Shown here in pieces: positions 7,579 through 15,558 of a DNA stretch of 41,941 nt. Below the pieces are notes generated by a model. That model was not told the DNA's origin. It saw only the letters and a program-made list of their open reading frames with translations, and ran no database searches. A program made the position numbers and the translations under genes. Origin of the DNA: Planctomycetota bacterium (GTDB lineage: Bacteria > Planctomycetota > Phycisphaerae > Tepidisphaerales > Tepidisphaeraceae); contig JAEZED010000044.1 of assembly GCA_023417885.1 (NCBI GenBank), positions 1 to 41,941 of the forward strand, in the 5' to 3' direction. Within the stretch, counting starts at the first letter, position 1; the number at the start of each line of letters is the position of its first letter.

Positions 7579-9111
7579 ATGATCCCCACCAGCACCGATG
7601 TGAAGATGTCCGCCTCCGATCGCCTCAGCCGCGCGGGGGCCGTGGTCGTGCTCGCCGACGACAAGGGCGCGCTGCTGGCGGGCGAGGCGCTGCCGGAGGA
7701 GCTGCGAAGCGCCGCCGCGGCGATGGTGGGTGACGGCACGCTGACCGGCAAGGCTGGCGAGATCGGCAGCACCACCGTCGCGGGGCGCCGCGTGGTGGTG
7801 CTGGGCGTGGGGAAGGCCGACGCCGACCGCCTGCGCGACGCCGGGGCGATCGCGGCGAAGCAGGCGAAGCGATACAAGCAGAAGGAGATCTCCCTCATCT
7901 GTCCGCCCGAGGATGCGCGGTGCGCCGAGGCGCTGGCGACGGGGTTCATGCTGGGGGCGTTCGAGTTTCGGGAGTACCGCGGGACGGCGGCCCGGCAGAA
8001 GGAGGCCGAGGCGCTGGGCACGGTTCGCGTCACGCTCGTGGGGGCCGACAAGCAGGCCGTGGCGAGAGGGCAGGCGGTGGGGCTCGGCCAGAACTATGCG
8101 CGCACCATCGCAAGCCGGCCGGGCAACGACATCAATCCTCCCTCGCTCGCGAAGGAAGCTCAGCGCCTGGCGCGCGAGACGGGCCTCACCTGCCGCATCA
8201 TCGACCACGAGCAGGCGCGAAAGCTCGGCATGGGAGGGCTGGTCGGCGTCGGGCAGGGAAGCGGCACGCCCCCGCGCCTCATCGTTCTCGAGCACAACAT
8301 GCCCGCAGCGCGTGGGAAGAAGGCCGGCGCTTCCTCGAAGCGCGGCGGAAGGTCGGGGAAGGCGGGCCCGGCGCCCCTGCTCGTCGTGGGAAAGGCGATC
8401 ACCTTCGACACCGGCGGCATTTCCATCAAGCCCGCGCAGGGCATGGGGAGCATGATCTTCGACAAGTGCGGCGGGATGGCGGTGCTGGGCCTGATGGCGG
8501 CGGTGGCGCAACTGAAGGTCGCGAGCCCGGTCGTCGGCATCCTCGCGGCGGCGGAGAACATGCCCGGGCCCGACGCTTATCGGCCGGGCGATATCCTCCG
8601 GATGTACAACGGCGTGACGGTGGAGGTGACGAACACCGACGCCGAAGGGCGGCTGGTGCTGGCGGACGCGCTGGCCTGGGGCATCGAGACGTACAAGCCG
8701 GCGGCATGCGTCGACCTGGCCACGCTGACGGGCGCGTGCGTCGTCGCCCTGGGGACGACGCGCGCCGGCGCCTGGTGCAACGACGATGCGTTTTTCGGCA
8801 CGCTCTCGTCGGCGGCGGGGAGCGCCGGGGAGAAGCTCTGGCGCATGCCGCTGGGGGACGACTACCGCGAGATGCTCAAGGCGACCAGCGCCGACATCGT
8901 CAACAGCCCGGGCCGGCAGGGCGGATCGAACACCGCCGCCGAGTTCCTCCATCACTTCATTCCGGGCAACCTCGACGGCAAATCGGAGACCCCCTGGTGC
9001 CACCTCGACATCGCGGGCGTGGCCGACACGGAGAAGGACCTGCCCCTCTACGCCAAGGGCCCGACCGGCTTCGGCGTGCGCACGCTTGTTGAGTGGGTCA
9101 GCAGCGCCTGA
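7579..9111 (+). CDS. pepA: Leucyl aminopeptidase, M17 family
   Basis: A 510-residue cytosolic M17 metallopeptidase that removes N-terminal residues in peptide turnover. It has the two-domain layout, with a variable N-terminal domain to about residue 170 and the catalytic domain after it. Two-metal ligands and catalytic residues are visible as Lys272 and Asp277 in VGKAITFDTGG, Lys284, Asp295 in IFDKCGG, and Asp354, Glu356 and Arg358 in the family signature NTDAEGRL. A basic insert, AARGKKAGASSKRGGRSGK (about 243-261), sits between the domains and is unusual. The ATG at 7579 was chosen from the family N-terminus and the promoter hexamer just upstream; the frame is open further back but lacks homology. 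It is convergent with the minus-strand cluster, across array 2. Confidence 0.93.
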   Translation: MIPTSTDVKMSASDRLSRAGAVVVLADDKGALLAGEALPEELRSAAAAMVGDGTLTGKAGEIGSTTVAGRRVVVLGVGKADADRLRDAGAIAAKQAKRYKQKEISLICPPEDARCAEALATGFMLGAFEFREYRGTAARQKEAEALGTVRVTLVGADKQAVARGQAVGLGQNYARTIASRPGNDINPPSLAKEAQRLARETGLTCRIIDHEQARKLGMGGLVGVGQGSGTPPRLIVLEHNMPAARGKKAGASSKRGGRSGKAGPAPLLVVGKAITFDTGGISIKPAQGMGSMIFDKCGGMAVLGLMAAVAQLKVASPVVGILAAAENMPGPDAYRPGDILRMYNGVTVEVTNTDAEGRLVLADALAWGIETYKPAACVDLATLTGACVVALGTTRAGAWCNDDAFFGTLSSAAGSAGEKLWRMPLGDDYREMLKATSADIVNSPGRQGGSNTAAEFLHHFIPGNLDGKSETPWCHLDIAGVADTEKDLPLYAKGPTGFGVRTLVEWVSSA

Positions 9112-9297
9112 CCTCGATGCATCGCTCGACGCGGCTTTGGGCGGCGCGACCGGAAACGTGCCGTGCGGCTTGTTTCTGCCAGGTCCGCGAAAACGCACCG
9201 CGACACACTGGAAGTGCGGTCGATGAGGCGGCCCCGTCCGCATGATGGGCGGGAAGTGGCGACGGAAGCGGACCAACCGCAGTCCGATTCAGGCGCC
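9112..9297. other. Non-coding stretch before array 2
   Basis: This is the first half of a 378-bp gap between two convergent genes. I see no open frame with protein-like composition, no tRNA-like fold and no clear terminator. A faint 21-bp unit may begin at 9277. The remainder, to 9402, is array 2, and 9403-9489 shows nothing recognisable. Confidence 0.5.
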
Positions 9298-9402
9298 TGA
9301 GCTGACAATCCGAAGGCACGGATCGTCGATCCGAAGGCTCGGATCGACAATCCAAAGGCCCGGATCGTCAATCCGGTGGCACGGATTGTCGATCCGGTGG
9401 CC
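9298..9402. repeat. Tandem array 2, period 21 bp, palindromic units
   Basis: Four clear units start at 9319, 9340, 9361 and 9382, and a degraded one at 9298. The first clear unit opens with a perfect 15-bp palindrome, CGGATCGTCGATCCG (7-bp arms around T), followed by the 6-bp spacer AAGGCT. The others vary symmetrically, for example GGATCGACAATCC and GGATTGTCGATCC, with spacers AAGGCC, GTGGCA and GTGGCC. Period and layout match arrays 1 and 3 although the sequence does not. The array lies between convergent genes. The antisense reading gives an apparent heptapeptide repeat that I regard as an artefact of a period divisible by three. Confidence 0.9.
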
Positions 9403-9489
9403 CCATTTCGCCAGGACAGCCGCCGCGGGGGCGGCGGGCAACGAATATAGAGGCGCAACGAAGAGGGGCGGGCCGGCGACGAGCGCCCT

Positions 9490-10182
9490 TCATGATCCGG
9501 GCGCGAAGCCGAAGGTCTCCTCGTGCGCCCCGCCAAGCTCCCTGAGGCGCTCCGCGAGCTGTTGCGAGCCCATGCCGGAGAGCCTGAGCGTCTTGTCGGC
9601 CTTGGTGTGCCCGGCGTGAATGGCGACCTGGTGCGGCTTGAGGCGCAGGACGGTGCAGGCCTTCTGGATGACGATGCGGTTGGCGCGCCCGTCGTCCGGA
9701 GCGACATCGACCGCGACCACCAGGGTCCCTTCCTCGATCCGCAGGACGCCGGCGGAGCGCTCCGTGACCACGCGGACCGGCAGGAGCGACTGAAACTCGT
9801 CCCCCTCTTCCGATGGCGCGGGAGAATCACCCGACGCGGCGGCCCGGGGCGCGGCATCGGGGTCGGCAAGGGCGTCGGAGGTCATCAGCGCCTCGATCTC
9901 CTCGTCCGTGAGCCCGGCCCCGTCGAGCGACTCCTCGAGCCTGGGCTTGTCGCGCTTCGGCGGAACCGGCTGATAGTTCACCGGGATCGGATAACGCTTC
10001 GGCGTACGGAAGGCGCGCCAGAACGTGCGGTAGAAGATGACGAACGGATCGGTCGGTGCGTTGCGCCCGAGCAGGTAGGCGACATACCGGTACGCCGCCA
10101 GGACCAGCAGGATCACCAGCTCGAGGACGATGAGCCACTCGAGAAGTCCAGGCCGCCAGTTGAACGCGAACTCGCTCGGCAC
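9490..10182 (-). CDS. Membrane-anchored DUF167 (YggU-like) protein
   Basis: A 230-residue protein with an N-terminal membrane helix (about 15-40, WLIVLELVILLVLAAY), a cytoplasmic linker rich in Pro, Asp and Glu (about 65-130), and a C-terminal DUF167 domain. The domain shows LVVAVDVAPDDGRANRIVIQ, followed by LRLKPHQVAIHAG and KADKTLRLSG, which correspond to the family pattern PxDGxAN ... G...K. E. coli YggU is a free protein of about 100 residues; the membrane anchor here is unusual. The function of DUF167 is unknown. It follows a small membrane protein gene by 33 bp on the same strand, and the two probably form an operon. Confidence 0.8.
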   Translation of the reverse strand: MPSEFAFNWRPGLLEWLIVLELVILLVLAAYRYVAYLLGRNAPTDPFVIFYRTFWRAFRTPKRYPIPVNYQPVPPKRDKPRLEESLDGAGLTDEEIEALMTSDALADPDAAPRAAASGDSPAPSEEGDEFQSLLPVRVVTERSAGVLRIEEGTLVVAVDVAPDDGRANRIVIQKACTVLRLKPHQVAIHAGHTKADKTLRLSGMGSQQLAERLRELGGAHEETFGFAPGS

Positions 10183-10215
10183 CGTTGCGTCATCCTCGCG
10201 TGGGCGTTGCCCGTC

Positions 10216-10458
10216 CTACACCGACTCGGCACGCGCCTCACGGTAGCCTGCGATCATGGCCTGGATGATCCGACGACCCAGGAGAAAGACCGCCAGGAAG
10301 ACCAGAATGTAATAGAGCATTCGCGTGATGCCCTCGAACACGAGCCAGGTGGTCACGACGGATTTGTCCTCCTCGGGGAGCGACTGCACGAAGGCGACGG
10401 CTTCGCGCACCGTGGCCGTGTCGATCTGCGACAGGGAGGATGCAAGTTCCGGCAACAT
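10216..10458 (-). CDS. Small membrane protein of unknown function
   Basis: An 80-residue protein I do not recognise. Residues 1-40 are a soluble, helix-prone segment (SQIDTATVREAVAFVQSLPEEDKS). Residues of about 45-65 form one strong membrane helix, MLYYILVFLAVFLLG, followed by basic residues (GRRIIQ, GYREAR), which suggests the C-terminus is in the cytoplasm. It is the first gene of a probable two-gene unit with the DUF167 membrane protein and begins 27 bp after the end of the rhomboid gene. TACAAC ends seven bases before the ATG, a weak version of the leaderless promoter pattern. Confidence 0.65.
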   Translation of the reverse strand: MLPELASSLSQIDTATVREAVAFVQSLPEEDKSVVTTWLVFEGITRMLYYILVFLAVFLLGRRIIQAMIAGYREARAESV

Positions 10459-10485
10459 GCCGCCCGTTGTAGCCAGAAGCCGCGC

Positions 10486-11655
10486 CTACCGCAATTCAAC
10501 GTCCTGACCGGCAGGAGCCGGCTCCAGGGCGCCAAGCTCGCGCCGGGCGATCTCGGCTTCGGAGGCGTCCGCCAGCCGGGCCGACGCGGCCGAGAGATGG
10601 CGCCGCGCCGCCTCCGGCCGGTCGAGGTAGCGGCTGTAGATGAGGCCGAGCATGAGCTGCGTCTGCGCGTGGTCCGGGTGCCGCTCGTAGCGATCGAGGA
10701 AGAGCTCGTAAGCGGCGGCCGCCTCGGCGTGCCGCCCGTCGGCGGCGAGCTGGTTGGCGATGTCCAGCTGCCTCTGCATCGACAGCACCTGCCCGGCATC
10801 GACGCGCAGCAGGGCGGTGTACTGGCGCGCCGCCTCGCGGACGTAGTCGTCGTCGAGGGCGGCGTTGATGCGGTCGCGCAGGTCCTGTATCCGTGCGACC
10901 TTCGGGTCCTCGCGGCCGGCGGGGACGATGTCCATCGCCGTCTGGTGGAGCTGGCCGGTGCGCTTCAGCCCCGCGGCGTGCTCCCGGCGGAGGCGCCACC
11001 GGCGCAGGAGCGCCAGGCCGTCCATCTGGTCGCGCGGAACGAGGTTGGCCCCCATGAGCAGGAAACCGACGGCAACGCCGTAGAGCGTGCCGCCAAGGTG
11101 GGCAAAGCTGGCGATGCCCGATTCCATCCCCAGGACGGTTCCGCTGAAGGCGCGCAGGAGGTCCAGCAGGAAGAAGAGCCCCACGAACCAGAGCGAGGGC
11201 ACGTAGGCGACGGTGATCACGAAGAACAGCACCAGCACCGCGATGCGCGAGCGCGGGAAGAGCACGAGGTACGCCCCCGTCACGGCCGCCACAGCGCCGC
11301 TGGCGCCCAGCACCGGGGCGCTCTCGAGGAGCACGTGGAGCAGCCCGGCCATGACGGCGCCGCCGAGATAGAAGCCGAGGTAGGCGAGGTTGCCCAGCTT
11401 GTCGTTGATGTTGTTCCCGAAGATGTACAGGAACAGCATGTTCGTCAGGATGTGCCAAACGCTCTCGCGCGAGTGCATGAAGGCGCTGCCGAAAAAGCCC
11501 AGGAGGGTCGGCTCGGTCGGGCGCAGCAGCAGCGCGGCTTCCAGCGCGGGGAACTGGAACTGAAGGAAGAAGACGACGACGTTGGCGCCGATGAGCCCGA
11601 GATTCACGCTCGGCGTCTGTCGAAGCGGCCGGTCGGTGTGAATCGGCAGGAACAT
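10486..11655 (-). CDS. Rhomboid-family intramembrane serine protease with C-terminal TPR-like region
   Basis: A 389-residue membrane protein. The rhomboid core occupies about residues 15-210 with six or more hydrophobic helices. It contains HILTNMLFLYIFGNN, the catalytic Ser119 in LGASGAVAA and the catalytic His185 in FAHLGGTLYG. Rhomboids cleave membrane-spanning substrates within the bilayer. Residues of about 250-385 are soluble, alternating helices with TPR-like spacing (YVREAARQYTALLRVD, HAEAAAAYELFLDRYERHP, LGLIYSRYLDRPEAARRHL), probably for partner binding. It follows the RsbW-like gene by 45 bp on the same strand, so it may be co-transcribed with the rsbV-rsbW pair. The substrate is unknown. 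Confidence 0.9.
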   Translation of the reverse strand: MFLPIHTDRPLRQTPSVNLGLIGANVVVFFLQFQFPALEAALLLRPTEPTLLGFFGSAFMHSRESVWHILTNMLFLYIFGNNINDKLGNLAYLGFYLGGAVMAGLLHVLLESAPVLGASGAVAAVTGAYLVLFPRSRIAVLVLFFVITVAYVPSLWFVGLFFLLDLLRAFSGTVLGMESGIASFAHLGGTLYGVAVGFLLMGANLVPRDQMDGLALLRRWRLRREHAAGLKRTGQLHQTAMDIVPAGREDPKVARIQDLRDRINAALDDDYVREAARQYTALLRVDAGQVLSMQRQLDIANQLAADGRHAEAAAAYELFLDRYERHPDHAQTQLMLGLIYSRYLDRPEAARRHLSAASARLADASEAEIARRELGALEPAPAGQDVELR

Positions 11656-11700
11656 TCGGAATGCGGGTGGCCGGACGCGGCAGGGAGCGGACAGAAGAGC

Positions 11701-12234
11701 CTAGCACTCATCGTACGGCACCCGTGGCGGCTCGGCGGTGTTGTGCTTGAGCATTCGGATGGTGCGCCCGTCCTCGCTCCAGGAGACCTTGCTCATGTAC
11801 GCCTCGATAAGCAGGAGGCCGCGCCCGCTGCACTTGTCGAGGTTCTCCTCGGCGGTCGGGTCGGGCACGTTGCTGCGCTCGAAGCCGGGGCCCTCGTCGC
11901 TGACCTCGATCTCGGCGCGCTGCGGCGTGACGACGGCGACCACGATGACCTGCTTGGAAGGGTCGAGCTTGTTGCCGTGCTTGATGGCGTTGGTGACCGC
12001 CTCGTCGAGGGCGAGCTTGACGGCGAAGAAGGCGTCCTCGTCGAACCCGGCGAAGCGGCAGGCGCGCAGGATTGTCTCCTGCACCTCCCGCCCCCGCTCG
12101 AGATCGGAGGGAATGACGAATCGCATCGGCTCGGCGCTGCTCTTGTCGCGCCCCTTTCCGGCGGCGCCTCCGCGTCCGGTGACGTCGCCGTCGCCGTCGT
12201 TGCGCGGGGAGGGGTCGGTGCGGGCCGTGCTCAT
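11701..12234 (-). CDS. RsbW-like anti-sigma factor kinase / ATP-binding protein
   Basis: A 177-residue protein of the GHKL ATPase family, as in RsbW and SpoIIAB. After a charged, low-complexity N-terminus (about 1-40), the ATPase domain shows FAVKLALDEAVTNAIKHGNK (N box, with Glu and Asn for Mg-ATP), IEVSDEGPGF (G1 box) and GRGLLLIEAYMSKV (G2 box). Such kinases bind a sigma factor or other partner and phosphorylate an STAS-domain antagonist on serine. The antagonist is the gene immediately upstream (12430-12810), so this is a partner-switching pair. No sigma factor or PP2C phosphatase is in the window. I chose the ATG at 12234; a longer start at 12318 would add unconserved residues. Confidence 0.88.
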   Translation of the reverse strand: MSTARTDPSPRNDGDGDVTGRGGAAGKGRDKSSAEPMRFVIPSDLERGREVQETILRACRFAGFDEDAFFAVKLALDEAVTNAIKHGNKLDPSKQVIVVAVVTPQRAEIEVSDEGPGFERSNVPDPTAEENLDKCSGRGLLLIEAYMSKVSWSEDGRTIRMLKHNTAEPPRVPYDEC

Positions 12235-12429
12235 GCGTCCGTCGGATCGCACAGGCGGTGCCGGGCCTCGAAGCCGGGCTGCACACCTGGCGCGGTATTC
12301 TAGACAGCCACCCGGCACGCCCGGCGCCGGGACGCTTCGCCATCGGAAAGCCTCGGGCGGCTCATTGCTCGCATGCGCCGCCCCTGACAGGGAAGTACCG
12401 GCGTCCCGTCGTCCCGAACGCGGGACGGC

Positions 12430-12810
12430 TCACGTGACATCGGTCTTTTGAGGCCCAAAGCTCTCCAACGCCGCCTGGCGGTTCGGGTATATCCGGAAGA
12501 GCTTGTCCAGCTTGGTGATCGTGAAGACCTCCATGATCTGCCGCTTGATGTCGCAAAGCCGCAGCTCGCCGTTCTTTTCCCGGATCCGGTTGTTGGCGTT
12601 GATCAGCATCCCCAGCGCCGCCGAGGAGAGGTGGTCGACGTTGCGGAAGTCGAGCAGGAGCCGCGGGCGAGACTCGGCATCGATCTGCTCGTTCACGCGC
12701 GTGCCGATCTCGGCGATGTTCGCCTCGTCGAGAATCTTGCTCTGGACGAACTCGACGATGCGGATCGGGCCGTGGGTGACGACCGCGACGGGGGGAGAGG
12801 CATCGGACAT
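12430..12810 (-). CDS. RsbV/SpoIIAA-like anti-sigma factor antagonist (STAS domain)
   Basis: A 126-residue single STAS domain. The segment RPRLLLDFRNVDHLSSAALGMLI carries the phosphorylatable Ser at 62 or 63, at the start of the helix where SpoIIAA-type proteins are phosphorylated by their cognate kinase. It is followed by KNGELRLCDIKRQIMEVFTITKLDKLF, the usual C-terminal strand-helix of the fold. In the dephosphorylated form it would bind the RsbW-like kinase encoded 195 bp downstream and release its target. The two genes are on the same strand. No Shine-Dalgarno site is obvious before the ATG. Confidence 0.9.
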   Translation of the reverse strand: MSDASPPVAVVTHGPIRIVEFVQSKILDEANIAEIGTRVNEQIDAESRPRLLLDFRNVDHLSSAALGMLINANNRIREKNGELRLCDIKRQIMEVFTITKLDKLFRIYPNRQAALESFGPQKTDVT

Positions 12811-13004
12811 GGCAAGGGCTCGGTCGCTTGGGGTCAGGTCTGCGTAATCGGCCGGGCAACGCGGGTAGCCGTCTCGTCGCGCCGGCGGGACGCCGCATTG
12901 TATCGGGCAGGAGGTGGGTAAGGTAGCTCGTGCCGCCCTTCGTGCGTCCCAGTCGGGGCGCGACGGTAAAACCGCCCCGACGCCCTGTCAAGAAAGACCG
13001 CCCC

Positions 13005-14582
13005 TCAGCCGGACCCTGACCTCGGCCACCACCACGCCGACGCCACCGCCGCGAGCAGCGCCGCAACCAGCAGCCACGGCCCCGCCTTCACTCCCTGGCG
13101 CTGCCCCCGCAGCCAGTCCGACAGCGCCGCCTCGGCCAAATCCTGCGACGCAGGGAAACGAGCGCGCGGGACATTCCACGCCACCGGTCCGGCAGCGGTT
13201 TCCTCCACACCCACGCGCTCCAGCGCCGCCTCGAGGGAGACGCTCGCCAGCGCCTCCGACGGGATCTCCCGGTGCGACCAGTGCTCCGGCCCGCCGTTGG
13301 CCCATGTCAGGACGTCCGCCCAGAACCGGACGAATCCGGGCGACTGGCGCAGCGATTCGGAGCCGAACCCCACCCACACTCGCCGGCCCGGGCCGGAAGT
13401 GTCGATCGCCAGCAACGGCCAATCCCCGCGGCGCACCAGCACCTGCCAGGACGCCTCATCCCCGAAAGGCCAGGCGGCGGCGCGGAGTTCCGTCAGCGAT
13501 TCCCACGCCACGCCCGCGGTCAGCTCATGGGCCGCGACGTGCCAGGCGCCATCGGGCCTCACCGACGCTTCCCCGACGATGACGTTCGCCGAATCGTCCG
13601 AACCGACCCGCACTCGCCGCGCATGCGCGCCGGCCGGACGCAGCTCCCCATAGACCGCCGCCATCCGGCTCACTTCCGCGGGCACTCCCGGCATCACCTC
13701 AACCACCGGCCAGGTGCGCTGGCGCGCGATGATCAGCGTGTTGTCGGCAGGCCAATCGTCTTCGGCTTCGAATCGCGCCTGCACCACGTCGCCCGGCGGT
13801 GAGGGCAGTCGCAGCAGCACATCCGCCTGCTCCTCCACGTCGAGGGTGACCTCCTGTTGCACAACCGCCTCGCCGCTGGCGACCACGAGCCGTCCGGCGA
13901 TCACCGAGCCGGCGTTGCTGAGGCGGACGAGCACCTGGACGCCATCCACCGAAACCGACTCCACCGCGGCGTTTCCAGCAGGGCTTCGAGGGCTGAGCTG
14001 GAACAGGCGCGCGTGTTCAATCTCGAGGCTGCGGTCGCTGATGAGCAGGACAGACTCGCCGGATTGCAGAAGGTCGCGCACGACATGGCGAAGCAGATGG
14101 CCCGTGTCGGCAGCGGTTGGCTGGATGCCGGCGGGGTCGCGCGTGACCTGCGCTAAATCGAGGTTTGCGGGCCGCTCTTCCGGCACGAGCTGTACGCGTG
14201 TGACCCGCGCCGGCGTGCCGGCGGCGTCGAGCAGATCTGGCAACCGGTGCAGCACATCCGCGAGCCGCGTCGAGCCTCCCGCGGCGCCGGCGCTCATCGT
14301 TGCGCCGCGGTCGATGACGAGCGTGAGTTGCGTCCGGGCGAGCCCCGGCAGTCGCAGCTCCGGCCCGGCGGCGGCAAGGATCGCAAGGAGCAGGCAGAGC
14401 AGCGCGCAGGCGACGAATCGCGGCGGCAGGCGGCGGCGATGCACGCGCGTGGTTCGCGGCTGCCTCGGCCAGAGGTGCAGGAAAGGGACGGCCTGCGCGT
14501 GCGCGCGGCCGCGCAGGAGCCACCAGGCAAGCGCCGCCCAGGGCGCAAGTGCCAGCAGTGCCAGTGGGCTCGCCAGCAGCAT
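13005..14582 (-). CDS. BatA-like membrane protein with degenerate von Willebrand A-type domain
   Basis: A 525-residue protein. The N-terminus has the two-helix BatA-type leader: ASPLALLALAPWAALAWWLL, then PRFVACALLCLLLAILAAAGPELRLP. A vWA-like fold follows, with TLVIDRGATMSAG at the position of the MIDAS motif. The usual Asp-x-Ser-x-Ser reads Asp-Arg-Gly-Ala-Thr-Met-Ser, so metal binding is doubtful. A large region then includes a CARDB-like beta domain (about 230-300) and a stretch like a class I amidotransferase fold (WQVLVRRGDWPLLAID). The protein ends with a membrane helix, VAALLAAVASAWWW. Relatives occur near MoxR-DUF58 operons in Planctomycetes, but no such neighbours are here. TAAGCT lies seven bases before the ATG, and no Shine-Dalgarno site is present. 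Confidence 0.75.
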   Translation of the reverse strand: MLLASPLALLALAPWAALAWWLLRGRAHAQAVPFLHLWPRQPRTTRVHRRRLPPRFVACALLCLLLAILAAAGPELRLPGLARTQLTLVIDRGATMSAGAAGGSTRLADVLHRLPDLLDAAGTPARVTRVQLVPEERPANLDLAQVTRDPAGIQPTAADTGHLLRHVVRDLLQSGESVLLISDRSLEIEHARLFQLSPRSPAGNAAVESVSVDGVQVLVRLSNAGSVIAGRLVVASGEAVVQQEVTLDVEEQADVLLRLPSPPGDVVQARFEAEDDWPADNTLIIARQRTWPVVEVMPGVPAEVSRMAAVYGELRPAGAHARRVRVGSDDSANVIVGEASVRPDGAWHVAAHELTAGVAWESLTELRAAAWPFGDEASWQVLVRRGDWPLLAIDTSGPGRRVWVGFGSESLRQSPGFVRFWADVLTWANGGPEHWSHREIPSEALASVSLEAALERVGVEETAAGPVAWNVPRARFPASQDLAEAALSDWLRGQRQGVKAGPWLLVAALLAAVASAWWWPRSGSG

Positions 14583-14633
14583 CGGTTCGAGCTTACAGGC
14601 GGGATTGAACCAACGCGCGGGAGGAGCGGCTCT

Positions 14634-14670
14634 GAAAACGCGCCAGCCGCGACCGGGCGGCCGCGGCTGG
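14634..14670 (-). terminator. Candidate rho-independent terminator (minus strand)
   Basis: The 9-bp arms CCAGCCGCG (14643-14651) and CGCGGCTGG (14662-14670) enclose a 10-bp loop. Read on the minus strand, the hairpin is followed by CGCG and then TTTT (14634-14640). It lies 143 bp beyond the stop of the secreted protein at 14813-15400 and before the BatA-like gene start, and would separate the two transcription units. Confidence 0.55.
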
Positions 14671-14812
14671 GCGTCAGCAAATGAACCAACCGAACACGGA
14701 AGGAATCGAATGACGAACCCAGCAAGTTTCGGATCGCAAGGACTCGCTCGGCTCTGGGGTGCTTATCGGACAACTCCCCCGCGAACCCTTCACTTTTTAT
14801 CAGCCGTGCGCC

Positions 14813-15400
14813 TCAGGAGCGCAGCACGACCACCTTTTCCAGCATCAGGTGATTGCGGCCCCGGTACTCCGTGACGCGGCCCGTCACCCGGAAGCGGCGG
14901 TCCGGGTCGTCCCGCAGTGCGGACTCGACCGCCATGAGGCTCAGGTTCGGCACGAGGACCATCGGCGGATCACCCGCGGCCGCGGGCTCGACGCCGTCGC
15001 TGGCGAAGACGAACTCCAGCCCGTCGTTCGTGTGACGGACGCGCCCGACCCGGTCGATCACGTATGTCCCCTCGCGCACGAGGCGCTGAGGCGGCGTGTT
15101 CGGCGCGACGGCGGCCGGCCCGCGCCCCGAGGCCAGATCCTGCCGGCCCGCATAGTCCTCACCCGATAATGTCCGCGCCGCTTCGCCGCCCGTGGCGGGG
15201 CGCTCGCGCTCCAGGAGGCGATCCAGGACGGTGTCGGCGGGGTCCTGCGTCTGGGTGGTGGCCGGACGCGTGGTGGGGGGCGCTCCGCTGCGCGTCTGCT
15301 CGGAAGCGAGCACGCCGATGCCGGCGGTTCCGCAGGCAAGGACGACTGCGAGCGGGATCGCAAGGCGAAGCGGGTATCGGGGGGTGGAGCGAAGGGCCAT
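14813..15400 (-). CDS. Secreted hypothetical protein
   Basis: A 195-residue protein with a Sec-type signal peptide: RYPLRLAIPLAVVLACGTAGIGVLA, with probable cleavage near residue 33. A Pro/Thr-rich linker (APPTTRPATTQTQDP) follows. The C-terminal 90 residues form a beta-rich region: EGTYVIDRVGRVRH, LEFVFASDG, then RRFRVTGRVTEYRGRNHLMLEKVVVL. The last segment resembles the OB-fold strands of small nucleic-acid- or ligand-binding modules, but that is only a visual impression. The start is supported by AGGAG seven bases upstream. The protein is probably periplasmic or envelope-associated, with no recognised function. It is divergent from the cyclophilin gene. Confidence 0.7.
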   Translation of the reverse strand: MALRSTPRYPLRLAIPLAVVLACGTAGIGVLASEQTRSGAPPTTRPATTQTQDPADTVLDRLLERERPATGGEAARTLSGEDYAGRQDLASGRGPAAVAPNTPPQRLVREGTYVIDRVGRVRHTNDGLEFVFASDGVEPAAAGDPPMVLVPNLSLMAVESALRDDPDRRFRVTGRVTEYRGRNHLMLEKVVVLRS

Positions 15401-15558
15401 CCGTGTTCTCCTGGCGTGCGTGTGCCTGGCGCACCGGCGGCGCGGCGCCGATGTGCCTTCAAACTACGATCCAGCCCCCGCACGCGCCAAGGCGCAGGCC
15501 TTCTGGCCACTCGCGCCAGGCTTCCGGGCTGCCGCGACGTCCGGTAGCATCCGGCCCC

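Noticed and set aside
9523..12303. A 926-codon plus-strand frame across the DUF167-rhomboid-RsbW region
   Set aside because: It is antisense to several genes with clear motifs and has no motif itself.
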